Shown piece by piece: positions 34,927 through 46,165 of a DNA stretch of 64,000 nucleotides. Source of the DNA: Chryseobacterium sp. Tr-659 (GTDB taxonomy: Bacteria; Bacteroidota; Bacteroidia; Flavobacteriales; Weeksellaceae); NCBI RefSeq assembly GCF_011752975.1, contig NZ_VWWP01000005.1, forward strand, positions 248,001 to 312,000, in the 5' to 3' direction. The position numbers were made by a program, and so were the translations under genes. The notes beneath the pieces are model-generated. The model ran no database searches. It worked only from the letters and a program-made list of their open reading frames with translations, and was not told the DNA's origin. Position 1 is the first letter of the stretch. Each line of letters opens with the position of its first letter.

Positions 34927-36864
34927 TTATTTTTTCACTAAACTAATAACCTGATTTTCAAACTTTGATGCCACCCCCCAGATTTGCTTGAATGCAGGAT
35001 AATATTCTTTCGGGTAATCGGCACTTCCTATTTTTGTTGTGGTTGTCACTTCCAGTTTATTTCCCTTTTGTTCAACAGCATACGTATATTCAATTTCTTT
35101 ATCTTCTGTTACAATTCTTTTGGATTTTGGCATTTCTTCAATGGCATAGCCTTCCGGAATTTCAAGTGTGATCTTTTTCACTTTTGTAATAGGTGCTCCG
35201 AAATCAATGGGGTATTTTCTTACTTCCGTCTGATCAAATTCGTTAGAATTCCTGCTTAAAAATAACATCGGATTGATGATCATTTTCTTTCCTACTCTAT
35301 CAATCAGGTTTGTTGAAGTGAACTTCATGGTGCTTTCAAATGCTCCATTTTCCATTACCTTAGAATTAATATCCGAAAAATCCATTGCATAGTTCTCTTT
35401 ATACTGTTTTTTGTATTTTTCAGCATTGTCATCATAACTATCTTTCGCATACATTGCATATGCTCCGGTATCTTTATCTGAATACGTTCCGGAAATACTA
35501 CCATCATCATTGATTTTTGCTTCCGCGGTAAGAAAAGTATTGCTAGGCTTTGTATTAATCATCTGAACCTGCAGAACTTTATCCCTGCCTACAAGAATTC
35601 CGTACTGATTCCAGTTTTTAAGAGGAAGTTCATCTAAAGAGGACTGTTTGGAGGTTGCATCATAAAGATGAAGTTTATCATTAACATTGATGGCCACCAG
35701 TACAAAATTCATATTGGAAACATTGGGTGATGATAAATTGATTAGTCCGTTTTCTACGGTGGAAATAATTACCGGATCTGCTTTAATTCCAGCCTCACGA
35801 AGCATCATCGTTAGAAAAAGATTAATTTCTGCGGCATTTCCTACTTTAGTTTCCAAAAGGTTTTTAATTCCGTTTTCAGTATAAATTCCTTTATCTTTAT
35901 TCCAGGTAAATGTTTTCTGAACATAGGAAAATATTGCATTGGCCTTTTCAAGATCGGTTTTCATCTCTAAAACTCCGGCCGGCATATTTTCTTTAGCAAG
36001 CTTTGTCTTTTTCAATTCTTGTCCAAAGTCTTCATTTTCATAAAGCCTTTTACCAATTTGAGACCAGGAAGAAGAATACAATTTAAGTTCTCTGAAATTC
36101 GTTGAATTCAGCTCAGCACTAATTTTTGTACGGAAATTTCTATCGTTTCTTACCCATTTTTCCGTTTTAAATCCTTTTATATTCTCATAAGCAAACCTGA
36201 AGGTTTTATACTGAGAACCATATAAATTTCTTTCTTCTATTTCTCTGTGTTTAGGGAGCATCTCTCCGGTATAATTAACATTATATGCGATATTAAGCGG
36301 AGCATCCAACACATATTCCGTATTCAGGGATGGGGTATCAGATTCTATCAGCACCTCCGGGATGATAAACAGAAAAGGTGATACCACTTCATACTGATAT
36401 TCTAATACAGACCCGTTTTTCACATTCGGAAAAGCAAATTTAGTCAGCATAACAGATTTACTCTCTTTACTTTTATACTGTGAGCTCTTTTCTACTTTTA
36501 CAGGGACTACATTTCCGTTCTCCAGATTATAGGTAAACGCTTTGAACTTACTTAATGTTTCTCTGTTGGAACCAACATTGTAAATGGGAATTTCAAGATT
36601 CAACCAATCTTCTGCTTTATCTTTATCATAAATTTTTACTCTGTAAAAATATTTTTTGTGCAGGTTCCCTGTGGATACGTCCACCATAAAATAGGCTGAT
36701 TTATACAATATTTCAGCAGGTGCATTTTCATCTAATAATGATTTCGTTTTGGAAAGATCTGCCTCATTAAATTTGGGAGGATTCAGAAACTCATATTTTT
36801 TCTGCGCATTGATCAGTATTGTATTGGCGGAACAAATGATCAGTACTATTATTTTTTTCATCAT
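34927..36864 (-). CDS. DUF3857/transglutaminase-like protein lacking the catalytic Cys and His
   Basis: 645 residues with a signal peptide (MMKKIIVLIICSANTILINA). The N-terminal half is the DUF3857 domain. The transglutaminase-like core is still recognisable (ANAIFSYVQKTFTWN, NLFLTMMLREAGIKADPV), but the place of the nucleophile reads KVGNAAEIN (residues 341-348) where active members have GDC, and the catalytic-His region reads MNFVLVAI rather than xHVxV. Asp402 (LYDATS) remains. It is probably a non-catalytic paralogue of the upstream gene, with which it overlaps (TAATG), so both are translated together. Function unknown. Confidence 0.8.
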   Translation of the reverse strand: MMKKIIVLIICSANTILINAQKKYEFLNPPKFNEADLSKTKSLLDENAPAEILYKSAYFMVDVSTGNLHKKYFYRVKIYDKDKAEDWLNLEIPIYNVGSNRETLSKFKAFTYNLENGNVVPVKVEKSSQYKSKESKSVMLTKFAFPNVKNGSVLEYQYEVVSPFLFIIPEVLIESDTPSLNTEYVLDAPLNIAYNVNYTGEMLPKHREIEERNLYGSQYKTFRFAYENIKGFKTEKWVRNDRNFRTKISAELNSTNFRELKLYSSSWSQIGKRLYENEDFGQELKKTKLAKENMPAGVLEMKTDLEKANAIFSYVQKTFTWNKDKGIYTENGIKNLLETKVGNAAEINLFLTMMLREAGIKADPVIISTVENGLINLSSPNVSNMNFVLVAINVNDKLHLYDATSKQSSLDELPLKNWNQYGILVGRDKVLQVQMINTKPSNTFLTAEAKINDDGSISGTYSDKDTGAYAMYAKDSYDDNAEKYKKQYKENYAMDFSDINSKVMENGAFESTMKFTSTNLIDRVGKKMIINPMLFLSRNSNEFDQTEVRKYPIDFGAPITKVKKITLEIPEGYAIEEMPKSKRIVTEDKEIEYTYAVEQKGNKLEVTTTTKIGSADYPKEYYPAFKQIWGVASKFENQVISLVKK

Positions 36865-38756
36865 TATATTTTAGTTATTAAGATTTTTGAATTGTCCATA
36901 TTCATGATTTTTTTTCTGAATCCTATGTAATCGTTGTATTTCTCTTTGGGGTAGATCCCTTTATTCAGTTGTATTTTTCGTATGACTTTTACCTGATCTT
37001 TCTCTTTCACAAAGCTCAATTTATAAGCCCCGAATTCAGAATTGATATTGCTATCGTAGGGGGTTTCATCTATCTTATACCCTTTAGGAAGGGTAAAAAC
37101 GATTTCATAATCATCTTCAAAAGATTGTCTGATTTCGAAAGGAAGTTCGCGGCTTTCGTCTGTTTTATAGATATTATCAGAGAAAATCGGAACAGCTCTG
37201 AATAAGAGACTACTTCCTGCCTGTTTAGAAAAATTATTCGTCTTAAAATCTATATCATAAGTAATAACAGCATTATCTCTGTCATTGACAAAATTTTTCA
37301 TTTCAACCTTTTCAAAGTTTAAAATATTAAACCTGCTTTTCAAAGCCTCATTTTTTTCTTTGGAATTAAGATTGACAAATCCCAGATTATAATCGTACTG
37401 GCTTCCGGTATAGGAGAAGTTTCCTGTTCCTGTAATACTGTTGTCTTCATTAAGATTGATCTTCAGCAATTGTTTTTCTTTATTTTGCTCAGCCTTATAT
37501 ACCGGTGTATTCATCAATTCAATACCTTTTGAAGTTACAGCAAGTACGTTTCTATCTGTTGTATTATAGCTTAAATGATTAAAGGCGATCTGCTGTGAAG
37601 TATTTTCCAACCAGATATTCCCTTTTTCAGTAGGAACCATCAAAATGACGTGATTACCTCCCATTGAAGGAAAGTCAGCATCAAAAGAAACCGGTGATCC
37701 ATTGGAATTAACCACACAATAAGTAGATGGAATTCCTGCTTCATTCAACAGGGTTTTCATATAATTTGTAAGCCCTTTACAGTCACCATATCCTTTTTTG
37801 TGTACTTCATCAGGCTGCATAGGCATCCATCCTCCTATCCCTAACGATACGGCTATATATCTGGTTTTAGCCTGCATATATTGATAGATCTTCTTTACTT
37901 TTTCTTCTGTTGAACCCTGTAACTGCAATGAAGCCACTTCTGCTTTAATATCAGAAGTAGACAGAGAAACAGGCTCTAAAATATCTTTATAATACCAGGT
38001 TCCGAAATCTGCCCAGCTATTGAAAGTACCCTGTTTACCTGCGAGATTAAATTTTGTAAGTGTAAAATTAACAAACGGCAATATCTTAACAGGATCCGGA
38101 ATTAGAACAGCATCATCAATTGCCGGAACATTTTTATATGAATACGTCTTTTCATTTCCACTGCCACTCTCTATAACTGATGCATAATTGTATTTTGATG
38201 GATAAATTTTAGATTTAAGTTCAATCCCTGACGTGTTGAGGATTTTAAACTGTGCTTCTTCTAAAGAAGTTTTAACCAAGGCAAATGGCATAAAATCCGG
38301 GATAAAAATGGTATTTTTATCTTCAGTCTCATAAGATAAATCAATAGTATAAGGATACTGAACCGGCGTATAAGAAAATATAAGAATTCTGTTATCAGAA
38401 TAGAATACGCCCTGCGGATTGTTGGCATAATCTTTAAAGTCAGATTTTGAAAAGCTTTTGATCTTTTTTCCAGACTCGTCGTAGATTGTGACCTTTATAT
38501 TAGAAATACTTTTCGCTTTATTATAAGAAATATAAGCTGCAGCTTTTTCATTTCCATCTTTGTTTAAAACCGTGGTTACTGTATTGTGCTGATATTTTAT
38601 TTCATCTATTTTGTTAATCTGAGCAGTTGTAAAATCCTTTCGAATAACAATATTGGCATTTTTCTTTAAATTTTCAGGAATTGCAGAAACAGGATACGTT
38701 TGTGCAAAATACAAAGAGGTTACAGATAAGACCCCAAGAAAGAATATTTTCATCAT
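36864..38756 (-). CDS. DUF3857 and transglutaminase-like domain protein
   Basis: 630 residues with a signal peptide (ends near FAQ at residues 17-19). DUF3857 is at about 50-220. The transglutaminase-like domain (about 275-400) has the nucleophile in GYGDCKGLTNYMKTLLNE (C326), the catalytic His in GGNHVILMV (H369) and WLENTS as the third-residue region (Glu in place of the common Asp). These periplasmic/surface cysteine-protease-like proteins are of unknown substrate. The stop codon overlaps the ATG of its downstream paralogue by one base. Confidence 0.85.
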   Translation of the reverse strand: MMKIFFLGVLSVTSLYFAQTYPVSAIPENLKKNANIVIRKDFTTAQINKIDEIKYQHNTVTTVLNKDGNEKAAAYISYNKAKSISNIKVTIYDESGKKIKSFSKSDFKDYANNPQGVFYSDNRILIFSYTPVQYPYTIDLSYETEDKNTIFIPDFMPFALVKTSLEEAQFKILNTSGIELKSKIYPSKYNYASVIESGSGNEKTYSYKNVPAIDDAVLIPDPVKILPFVNFTLTKFNLAGKQGTFNSWADFGTWYYKDILEPVSLSTSDIKAEVASLQLQGSTEEKVKKIYQYMQAKTRYIAVSLGIGGWMPMQPDEVHKKGYGDCKGLTNYMKTLLNEAGIPSTYCVVNSNGSPVSFDADFPSMGGNHVILMVPTEKGNIWLENTSQQIAFNHLSYNTTDRNVLAVTSKGIELMNTPVYKAEQNKEKQLLKINLNEDNSITGTGNFSYTGSQYDYNLGFVNLNSKEKNEALKSRFNILNFEKVEMKNFVNDRDNAVITYDIDFKTNNFSKQAGSSLLFRAVPIFSDNIYKTDESRELPFEIRQSFEDDYEIVFTLPKGYKIDETPYDSNINSEFGAYKLSFVKEKDQVKVIRKIQLNKGIYPKEKYNDYIGFRKKIMNMDNSKILITKI

Positions 38757-39090
38757 TAGTTATTAACGCAGGCAAAAATAAGAAAATCTTAACAATCTTT
38801 AAAAAAATATTAAAAAGGCTCCACAAAATGGAACCTTTATTAATACTTAAAAAAGTACTATCCTGAATGTACCTATAAGGCTATGAACACATTACCAATT
38901 TTATTGAGAAAATCCGCAGAATATATTTATACCTCAAAACTGAGGTAAAATATATATTCCTTACATGAAGTGAGAAGAACTTCATATTGTCTGCATTTCA
39001 AAATTACTATAAATTTAGCTTTACTATAATTCAATATTTGTAGAATTAATAATAAAGAATGGTACAATAAATTCTACAAGAGTAAAAAAG
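38757..39090. other. Intergenic region with several AT-rich hairpins
   Basis: No gene. It contains ACCTCA/TGAGGT around 38931-38946 embedded in ATATAT arms, TGAAGT/ACTTCA near 38968-38986, and a 10-bp inverted repeat TTGTAGAATT (39038-39047) with 39070-39079. These could be remnants of a palindromic repeat element or RNA structures; nothing decides between them. Confidence 0.5.
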
Positions 39091-39094
39091 ATCA

Positions 39095-39123
39095 TAAAAA
39101 AAGCTCCTAAAAAGGAGCCTTTA
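39095..39123 (-). terminator. Terminator of the DUF5684 gene
   Basis: Stem GCTCCT (39103-39108) with AGGAGC (39113-39118), flanked by A7 and T-rich tracts; T-run on the minus strand. Confidence 0.75.
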
Positions 39124-39136
39124 ATTTTTTCATTTT

Positions 39137-39559
39137 CTAATCATTCGGAATTCTTTTACTATCATAGGTATCGCTTCCCAGCCCTAGTACAGGAATAAAA
39201 ATAAATCCAAGGAAGAATATCAGTATCGTGTAAAGAGGAGTTTCTTTATCAAAGCCTTTGGCCAGCCTGTCGTAAACAACCCAGCAAGCGAAGATATTTA
39301 CCAAAGGAATCAGGAATAGAATAAACCACCAAATTGGTTTCTTTACTATCTCCAACAGAACTATCGTATTATAAATGGGGATAAAAGCTGCCCAGGCATC
39401 TTGTCTTCCCGCTTTCTGGAAGATTTTATACATGCAGTATCCATAGAATAAATAGAATACTAAGCCTATAAACATTGTGCCGATCCCTAATCCTGCAGCA
39501 GCTGCACCGGAAACCGAATCTGCCCCTTCATAAGGAGCTGTTTGTAAAAGAGTTAACAT
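39137..39559 (-). CDS. DUF5684-family membrane protein
   Basis: 140 residues with four hydrophobic helices. The central motif AGRQDAWAAFIPIYNTIVLLEIV followed by KKPIWWFILFLIPLVNIF is characteristic of the DUF5684 family, small membrane proteins sometimes found near signal peptidases; function unknown. A minus-strand -7 box at 39583-39590 gives it its own promoter, downstream of the gyrB terminator. Confidence 0.8.
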   Translation of the reverse strand: MLTLLQTAPYEGADSVSGAAAAGLGIGTMFIGLVFYLFYGYCMYKIFQKAGRQDAWAAFIPIYNTIVLLEIVKKPIWWFILFLIPLVNIFACWVVYDRLAKGFDKETPLYTILIFFLGFIFIPVLGLGSDTYDSKRIPND

Positions 39560-39582
39560 ATTATTATTTTTTTTGGTTTCAC

Positions 39583-39590
39583 CAAATATA
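39583..39590 (-). promoter_or_regulatory. -7 promoter box (TATATTTG) of the DUF5684 gene
   Basis: Minus-strand exact TAnnTTTG match, 23 bases before the ATG at 39559. Confidence 0.5.
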
Positions 39591-39622
39591 AAAAAAGCTT
39601 CTAAATAATTAGAAGCTTTTTT
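39591..39622 (-). terminator. Rho-independent terminator of gyrB
   Basis: Perfect 12-bp stem AAAAAAGCTTCT (39591-39602) with 39611-39622 and an 8-nt loop. Confidence 0.85.
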
Positions 39623-39641
39623 ATTATATTTTTAAAAAGGT

Positions 39642-41645
<2,004 letters not shown>

Positions 41646-41747
41646 TTAAAAAATGTCAAAAAAACATTATTAGCAGAACAAAAAACAAGCCCAAGCCTAC
41701 TAATATTTTTTAGAGGAAGTTATTAATTATTATAATTGAAAATGCTA

Positions 41748-43091
41748 TTATTTCTTAATAAACCTGCTCTTATATGTCGTATTATTTGTAATAACCTCTA
41801 TAATATAACTTCCAGTTGTTAAATGCTCAATATCTATCTTAGATTTATTAGACGAGAAGATAAAATCACCTGCTACTGTAAAAATATTTACTTTATTGAT
41901 CTTTTCATTCTTACTAACTTGAATATTAATAAAATCTGATGTAGGATTAGGATATAGCTGAATATTATCTACACTCATATTATCGACATTCTTAACATTT
42001 AATGCAAGTTCAGAAGGATTTAGAGTTCTTATATATTTATTCACTCGATCTGTAGTACTGTTTAAACTATATCTTCTACTGTCTAGACAGACAAATGTAT
42101 TATCATCTATTAAACGGACAACCCTGATAACAGCATCTGCAGAAGTGTATTTATAGCTTCCATTATTAAAAGTATTATCTGGTTCACCATTACTTTTTAA
42201 CCTAAAAATTACAGTAGCATTATACCCATATGCTTGACCACCTCCAAAAAATAGAATATTATTATTAGAATCTGTAATTACTTTTGATCCTCCAGGTGGA
42301 AAATCCCCTTGAATAGTTCCTCCAATTCCGAAAGCATTATCTAATACTCCAGCAGATGTGTATTTTTTAATAATACCTGTAGAGGGCTGTAAATAAAGGT
42401 TACCATTTACATGGTCTAAGGCAAATGTAAAATTAGACACATCCAAACTCCCTACATTTCCATATTGAGTATCTTGCATTCCATTAAAATCATATTTTGT
42501 AATCATATAGCCGTAAGAAGGTCCAGAAGGATTATTATTAGGATAATAATTAAACACATAAATATTATTATCACTTACAATAAATTGTTGCCCTGTATTA
42601 ATTACAAATGAGTTGTCTATCTGTCCATTAGAAAGAAGCTTTCTTATTTGTCCATTGGTTCGAAAAAACAATGAAGAATCAGGATTAACGGATATACTAT
42701 ATACATTTTGCGGAAATGTCACCACACCATTTACACCAAATGATAAATCTGGTAATCCTCCCAAATCATATTTTGCAATTTTATCATTTGAAGACAGGTA
42801 TATATTCTGATCATTAACTGATATAGAGTTTGAATTATTTGTTATTGGAATTACGTTATCTATCACTCCATTAGTTCCAAAACCAGGATAAGGTGTACCC
42901 ATAATTGTAACTTTTTTCAAATTCGAAGATCCATAATACATATATGTACTTCCATCGGCTCCTATTGCTCCTTTAAAATTTAAAGAAGAATAAAATTCTG
43001 AGATAGGATAAGCCTGCTCACGCCCAACATAATACTGACAATAGCTCATTACAGGCAATAAAAGTAGCCAAAAGAAAAATCTAATTTTCAT
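41748..43091 (-). CDS. Secreted delta-60-repeat protein with T9SS type A sorting domain
   Basis: 447 residues with a signal peptide (MKIRFFFWLLLLPVMSYCQ). The middle carries delta-60-like repeats, each about 50-60 residues with the D-x-x-FG-x-x-G core (GLPDLSFGVNGVV, MQDTQYGNVGSLD, VLDNAFGIGGTI, EPDNTFNNGSYKY). The last 75 residues form a type A T9SS sorting domain with LYPNPTSDFINI, VNIFTVAGD and LTTGSYIIEV, ending KSRFIKK. It should cross the outer membrane by the type IX system and be attached or released. Its ligand is unknown. A promoter with both -33 and -7 elements lies at 43109-43140. Confidence 0.9.
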   Translation of the reverse strand: MKIRFFFWLLLLPVMSYCQYYVGREQAYPISEFYSSLNFKGAIGADGSTYMYYGSSNLKKVTIMGTPYPGFGTNGVIDNVIPITNNSNSISVNDQNIYLSSNDKIAKYDLGGLPDLSFGVNGVVTFPQNVYSISVNPDSSLFFRTNGQIRKLLSNGQIDNSFVINTGQQFIVSDNNIYVFNYYPNNNPSGPSYGYMITKYDFNGMQDTQYGNVGSLDVSNFTFALDHVNGNLYLQPSTGIIKKYTSAGVLDNAFGIGGTIQGDFPPGGSKVITDSNNNILFFGGGQAYGYNATVIFRLKSNGEPDNTFNNGSYKYTSADAVIRVVRLIDDNTFVCLDSRRYSLNSTTDRVNKYIRTLNPSELALNVKNVDNMSVDNIQLYPNPTSDFINIQVSKNEKINKVNIFTVAGDFIFSSNKSKIDIEHLTTGSYIIEVITNNTTYKSRFIKK

Positions 43092-43108
43092 AATTATTAA
43101 AGTTTATC

Positions 43109-43140
43109 CAAAAATAGCTATTTTCTTTTTTACATTACAA
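43109..43140 (-). promoter_or_regulatory. Promoter with -33 TTG and -7 TATTTTTG, 21-bp spacing
   Basis: Minus strand: TTG (complement of 43138-43140), 21 bases, then TATTTTTG (complement of 43109-43116), before the ATG at 43091. Confidence 0.6.
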
Positions 43141-43265
43141 AACTTAAATAGTACCCTACCTAAAAGAGCATAAAGTTATTGTCTATTTTCTGAACCTTAA
43201 CTGTTGTAAATCATATTCAACATCAATAATTTATGCGTAAATTTATTTACTGAAAAGTTGATATT

Positions 43266-44609
43266 ATGGATGATTTTATTGCTGCCCGCGCCCAGATGGC
43301 GCTCTCCCTGGGCTTTCATATCATATTCTCATGTGTGGGTATGGTGATGCCTTTTCTAATGGCTTTTGCCCATTGGAAATATCTGAAAACCAATAATGAA
43401 GTATATAAAGGATTGACAAAAGCCTGGAGTAAAGGTGTAGCCATCTTATTTGCCACCGGTGCTGTTTCAGGTACAATGCTGTCCTTTGAACTGGGACTAT
43501 TGTGGCCTGGTTTTATGAAACATGCCGGACCTATTTTCGGAATGCCGTTTTCTCTGGAAGGAACTGCTTTTTTTATTGAAGCTATTGCTATCGGGTTCTT
43601 TTTATATGGATGGGAAAGATTCAATAAATGGTTTCACTGGTTCTGCGGCTTCCTTGTTGGAGTAAGCGGGCTGGCTTCAGGAATTCTGGTAGTGGCCGCC
43701 AATGCATGGATGAACTCTCCTACCGGCTTTGATTATATTAATGGACAATACCTTAATATAGATCCTATTAAGGCAATGTTCAATGATGCTTGGTTTCCAC
43801 AGGCACTTCATATGACGGTGGCCGCATTTTGTGCAACAGGTTTTGCTGTGGCCGGGGTTCACGCTTTTATGATTATGCGAAAAAGAAATGTTGAGTTTCA
43901 TACCAAAGCTTTTAGAATTGCAGTAGGTTTTGCTCTTATCGGTGCATTCGGGGCTCCTTTAAGTGGTGATATTGCCGCTAAATCTGTAGCAGAAAGGCAG
44001 CCGATTAAACTGGCAGCAATGGAAGCTCACTTCGAAACGGAGAAAGGCGCCTCATTTGTTATCGGCGGAATTCCTGATGAAGAAAAAGAAGAAGTGAAAT
44101 ATGCCGTAAAGATTCCAAAGGTTTTAAGTTTCCTGGTGAGTAATGATTTCAATTCTGAAGTAAAAGGTCTTAAAGATTTCCCAAGAGATGAATGGCCTCC
44201 TATTGCGGTTGTTCATTATGCTTTTCAGATTATGATCTTTTTCGGAGTGGTAATGATTATTATTGGGGTCATTTATTTATATGCTTTCTTCTTTAGAAAA
44301 GAATGGCTCACTAAGCACTGGCTGTTAAAAACATTCTTAATAGCAACACCATTCGGATATATTGCTCTGGAAGCGGGATGGACGGTAACTGAAGTTGGCA
44401 GACAGCCATGGATTATCTACGGAATTATGAAGACTGTAGACGCCGTTACTCCAATGCCGGGCATACAATATTCATTCTACTTTTTCACGGCCATTTTCGT
44501 ATCATTATCATTAATTCTTGTTTTCCTTTTAAGAAGACAGATTCAGATGGTACCGAAACTTTACGATCCAACCGATGCTCAGTTTAACGATAAAAACAAA
44601 AGATCATGA
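43266..44609 (+). CDS. cydA: Cytochrome bd-type ubiquinol/menaquinol oxidase subunit I
   Basis: 447 residues. Haem b595/d ligand H18 is in LGFHIIFSCVG, the b558 ligands lie in the QALHMTVAAFCATGFAVAGVHAF helix and in a later Met, and the signature GRQPWIIYG is present near residue 378. The Q loop is short, so the protein belongs to the short-Q-loop class also called CIO-like. It oxidises quinol and reduces O2 to water at the inner membrane, giving high-affinity respiration. Its stop overlaps cydB (ATGA). Confidence 0.95.
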   Translation: MDDFIAARAQMALSLGFHIIFSCVGMVMPFLMAFAHWKYLKTNNEVYKGLTKAWSKGVAILFATGAVSGTMLSFELGLLWPGFMKHAGPIFGMPFSLEGTAFFIEAIAIGFFLYGWERFNKWFHWFCGFLVGVSGLASGILVVAANAWMNSPTGFDYINGQYLNIDPIKAMFNDAWFPQALHMTVAAFCATGFAVAGVHAFMIMRKRNVEFHTKAFRIAVGFALIGAFGAPLSGDIAAKSVAERQPIKLAAMEAHFETEKGASFVIGGIPDEEKEEVKYAVKIPKVLSFLVSNDFNSEVKGLKDFPRDEWPPIAVVHYAFQIMIFFGVVMIIIGVIYLYAFFFRKEWLTKHWLLKTFLIATPFGYIALEAGWTVTEVGRQPWIIYGIMKTVDAVTPMPGIQYSFYFFTAIFVSLSLILVFLLRRQIQMVPKLYDPTDAQFNDKNKRS

Positions 44610-45610
44610 TTTACGTTGTTATAGGTTTTCTATGGCTTTCCATCTGCCTGTATATTATTCTGGGAGGTGCTGATTTCGGAGCTGGGATTGTAGAGCTTTT
44701 CACGCATAAAAGAGCCCGTCATAAGACTAAAGAAATTATGTATGAATCTATTGCTCCTGTGTGGGAAGCGAATCACATGTGGCTCATTATTGCCATCGTT
44801 ATTCTTTTTGTAGGATTTCCTGAGATTTATACCAAGATGTCTACCTATCTCCACATACCGCTGGTATTAATGCTGTTGGGAATTATTGCAAGAGGAACGG
44901 CATTTACCTTCAGACATTATGATGCAGTGAAGGATAACTGGCAGGTTTTGTATACTCAGATCTTCTATTACGCAAGTCTTTTAACCCCTTTCTTTTTAGG
45001 ATTGATTGCTGCTGCAACGGTTTCGCATTCTATTAATCCTGATGCAGTTGGGTTTCTGGATCTCTATATTTTCAGCTGGCTGAACTGGTTCGGAGTTTCT
45101 GTAGGTCTATTTACAGTGGCACTTTGCGCTTATCTGGCTTCTATTTTTTCTTTGAGAGAAACCAGAGATAAAGCAGATCTTTTATTGATGATACGAAAAT
45201 CCAAACAGACTATGATCTTTGTAGTGATTACCGGGATATTGGTTTTTGTTACCGCATATCTTTCAGATATTCCTCTTTTGATGTGGGTATTTTCAAAGCC
45301 TCTGGGTATTATGGCAATTGCTTTTGCAACGATAGCGCTATTACTTATTTTAAGAGCGATGAACCGCCAGAAACTTCTTCCTGTACGTGCTCTAGCCGGA
45401 TTCCAGATGGTTATGATTCTTGTGGCAGCCACGTATCAGCATAATCCGGATATTATTTTATTAGGAAACGGGCAGCACCTTTCTTTATTGGAACATATGG
45501 CTCCTCCAAAGACAATTGCAGCACTAGGATGGGCACTGATGCTAGGTTCATTATTTATTCTTCCGTTTTTATTCTATCTGATGGCTTCATTCAGTAAACT
45601 GAGAAAGTAG
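44606..45610 (+). CDS. cydB: Cytochrome bd-type oxidase subunit II
   Basis: 334 residues with about eight to nine membrane helices. It has the CydB N-terminal pattern IYVVIGFLWLSICLYIILGGADFGAGIVELF and PVWEANHMWLI, followed by FPEIYTKMSTYLHIPL. It forms the second half of the bd oxidase heterodimer. The ATG overlaps the cydA stop by four bases. No cydX-sized ORF is seen after it; a ClbS-like gene follows 2 bases later. Confidence 0.95.
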   Translation: MIYVVIGFLWLSICLYIILGGADFGAGIVELFTHKRARHKTKEIMYESIAPVWEANHMWLIIAIVILFVGFPEIYTKMSTYLHIPLVLMLLGIIARGTAFTFRHYDAVKDNWQVLYTQIFYYASLLTPFFLGLIAAATVSHSINPDAVGFLDLYIFSWLNWFGVSVGLFTVALCAYLASIFSLRETRDKADLLLMIRKSKQTMIFVVITGILVFVTAYLSDIPLLMWVFSKPLGIMAIAFATIALLLILRAMNRQKLLPVRALAGFQMVMILVAATYQHNPDIILLGNGQHLSLLEHMAPPKTIAALGWALMLGSLFILPFLFYLMASFSKLRK

Positions 45611-45612
45611 AT

Positions 45613-46128
45613 ATGCAGAATTATAAAGATAAAGCAGAGCTTATACAAGAAATTAAAAAAAGGTATGAGCTTTATGATCTGGAATTTGATGAGATCCCTG
45701 ACGATCAGAAAGATCTTTTAAAACCGGGAATTGATAAAACTCCATCACAAAATATTTCATATCAGATCGGATGGACAAACTTGCTCCTTCAATGGGAAAC
45801 TGATGAAAAGAAGGGAATTGAAGTGAAAACACCTACACCAGAATATAAATGGAATAATCTGAAAGGATTATATCAATCATTTTATAATCGGTATGGTTCC
45901 TATAGCCTGACTCAGCAAAGAGAGGCACTAAGAAGTCAAGTGAATGAAATCACAGCATGGATTGAAAATACTGACCATGAAACCTTATTTATTCCTGGCC
46001 AAAGAAAATGGGCAACAACTCCTGCTCAATGGCCGGTTTGGAAATGGATTCACATTAATACAGTGGCTCCGTTTACAAACTTTAGAATACAGCTTCGGAA
46101 ATGGAAAAAAGAAAAAGGTACAGAATAG
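45613..46128 (+). CDS. ClbS/DfsB-family four-helix-bundle protein
   Basis: 171 residues. It shows the ClbS/DfsB pattern: YKDKAELIQEIKKRYELYDLEF at the start, ISYQIGWTNLLLQWE, TPTPEYKWNNLKGLYQSFY, and the C-terminal RKWATTPAQWPVWKWIHINTVAPFTNFR. ClbS of colibactin producers is a self-resistance hydrolase, DfsB is a diffusible signal-related homologue, and the many other family members are unassigned. It begins 2 bases after cydB and ends in a terminator, so it belongs to the cyd operon. A link to oxidative or toxin stress is inference. Confidence 0.82.
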   Translation: MQNYKDKAELIQEIKKRYELYDLEFDEIPDDQKDLLKPGIDKTPSQNISYQIGWTNLLLQWETDEKKGIEVKTPTPEYKWNNLKGLYQSFYNRYGSYSLTQQREALRSQVNEITAWIENTDHETLFIPGQRKWATTPAQWPVWKWIHINTVAPFTNFRIQLRKWKKEKGTE

Positions 46129-46141
46129 CTCTGTACCTTTT
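46113..46141. terminator. Terminator of the cyd operon (overlapping the last stop codon)
   Basis: Perfect 12-bp stem AAAAGGTACAGA (46113-46124) with 46130-46141 and a 5-nt loop containing part of the stop codon. An A-run on the left makes it usable for lysS too. Confidence 0.85.
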
Positions 46142-46165
46142 ATATTTATATTTTCTGATAAAATA

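Noticed and set aside
45613..46128. Colibactin-type biosynthesis locus
   Set aside because: Only the ClbS-like protein is present; there are no NRPS/PKS genes in the window.
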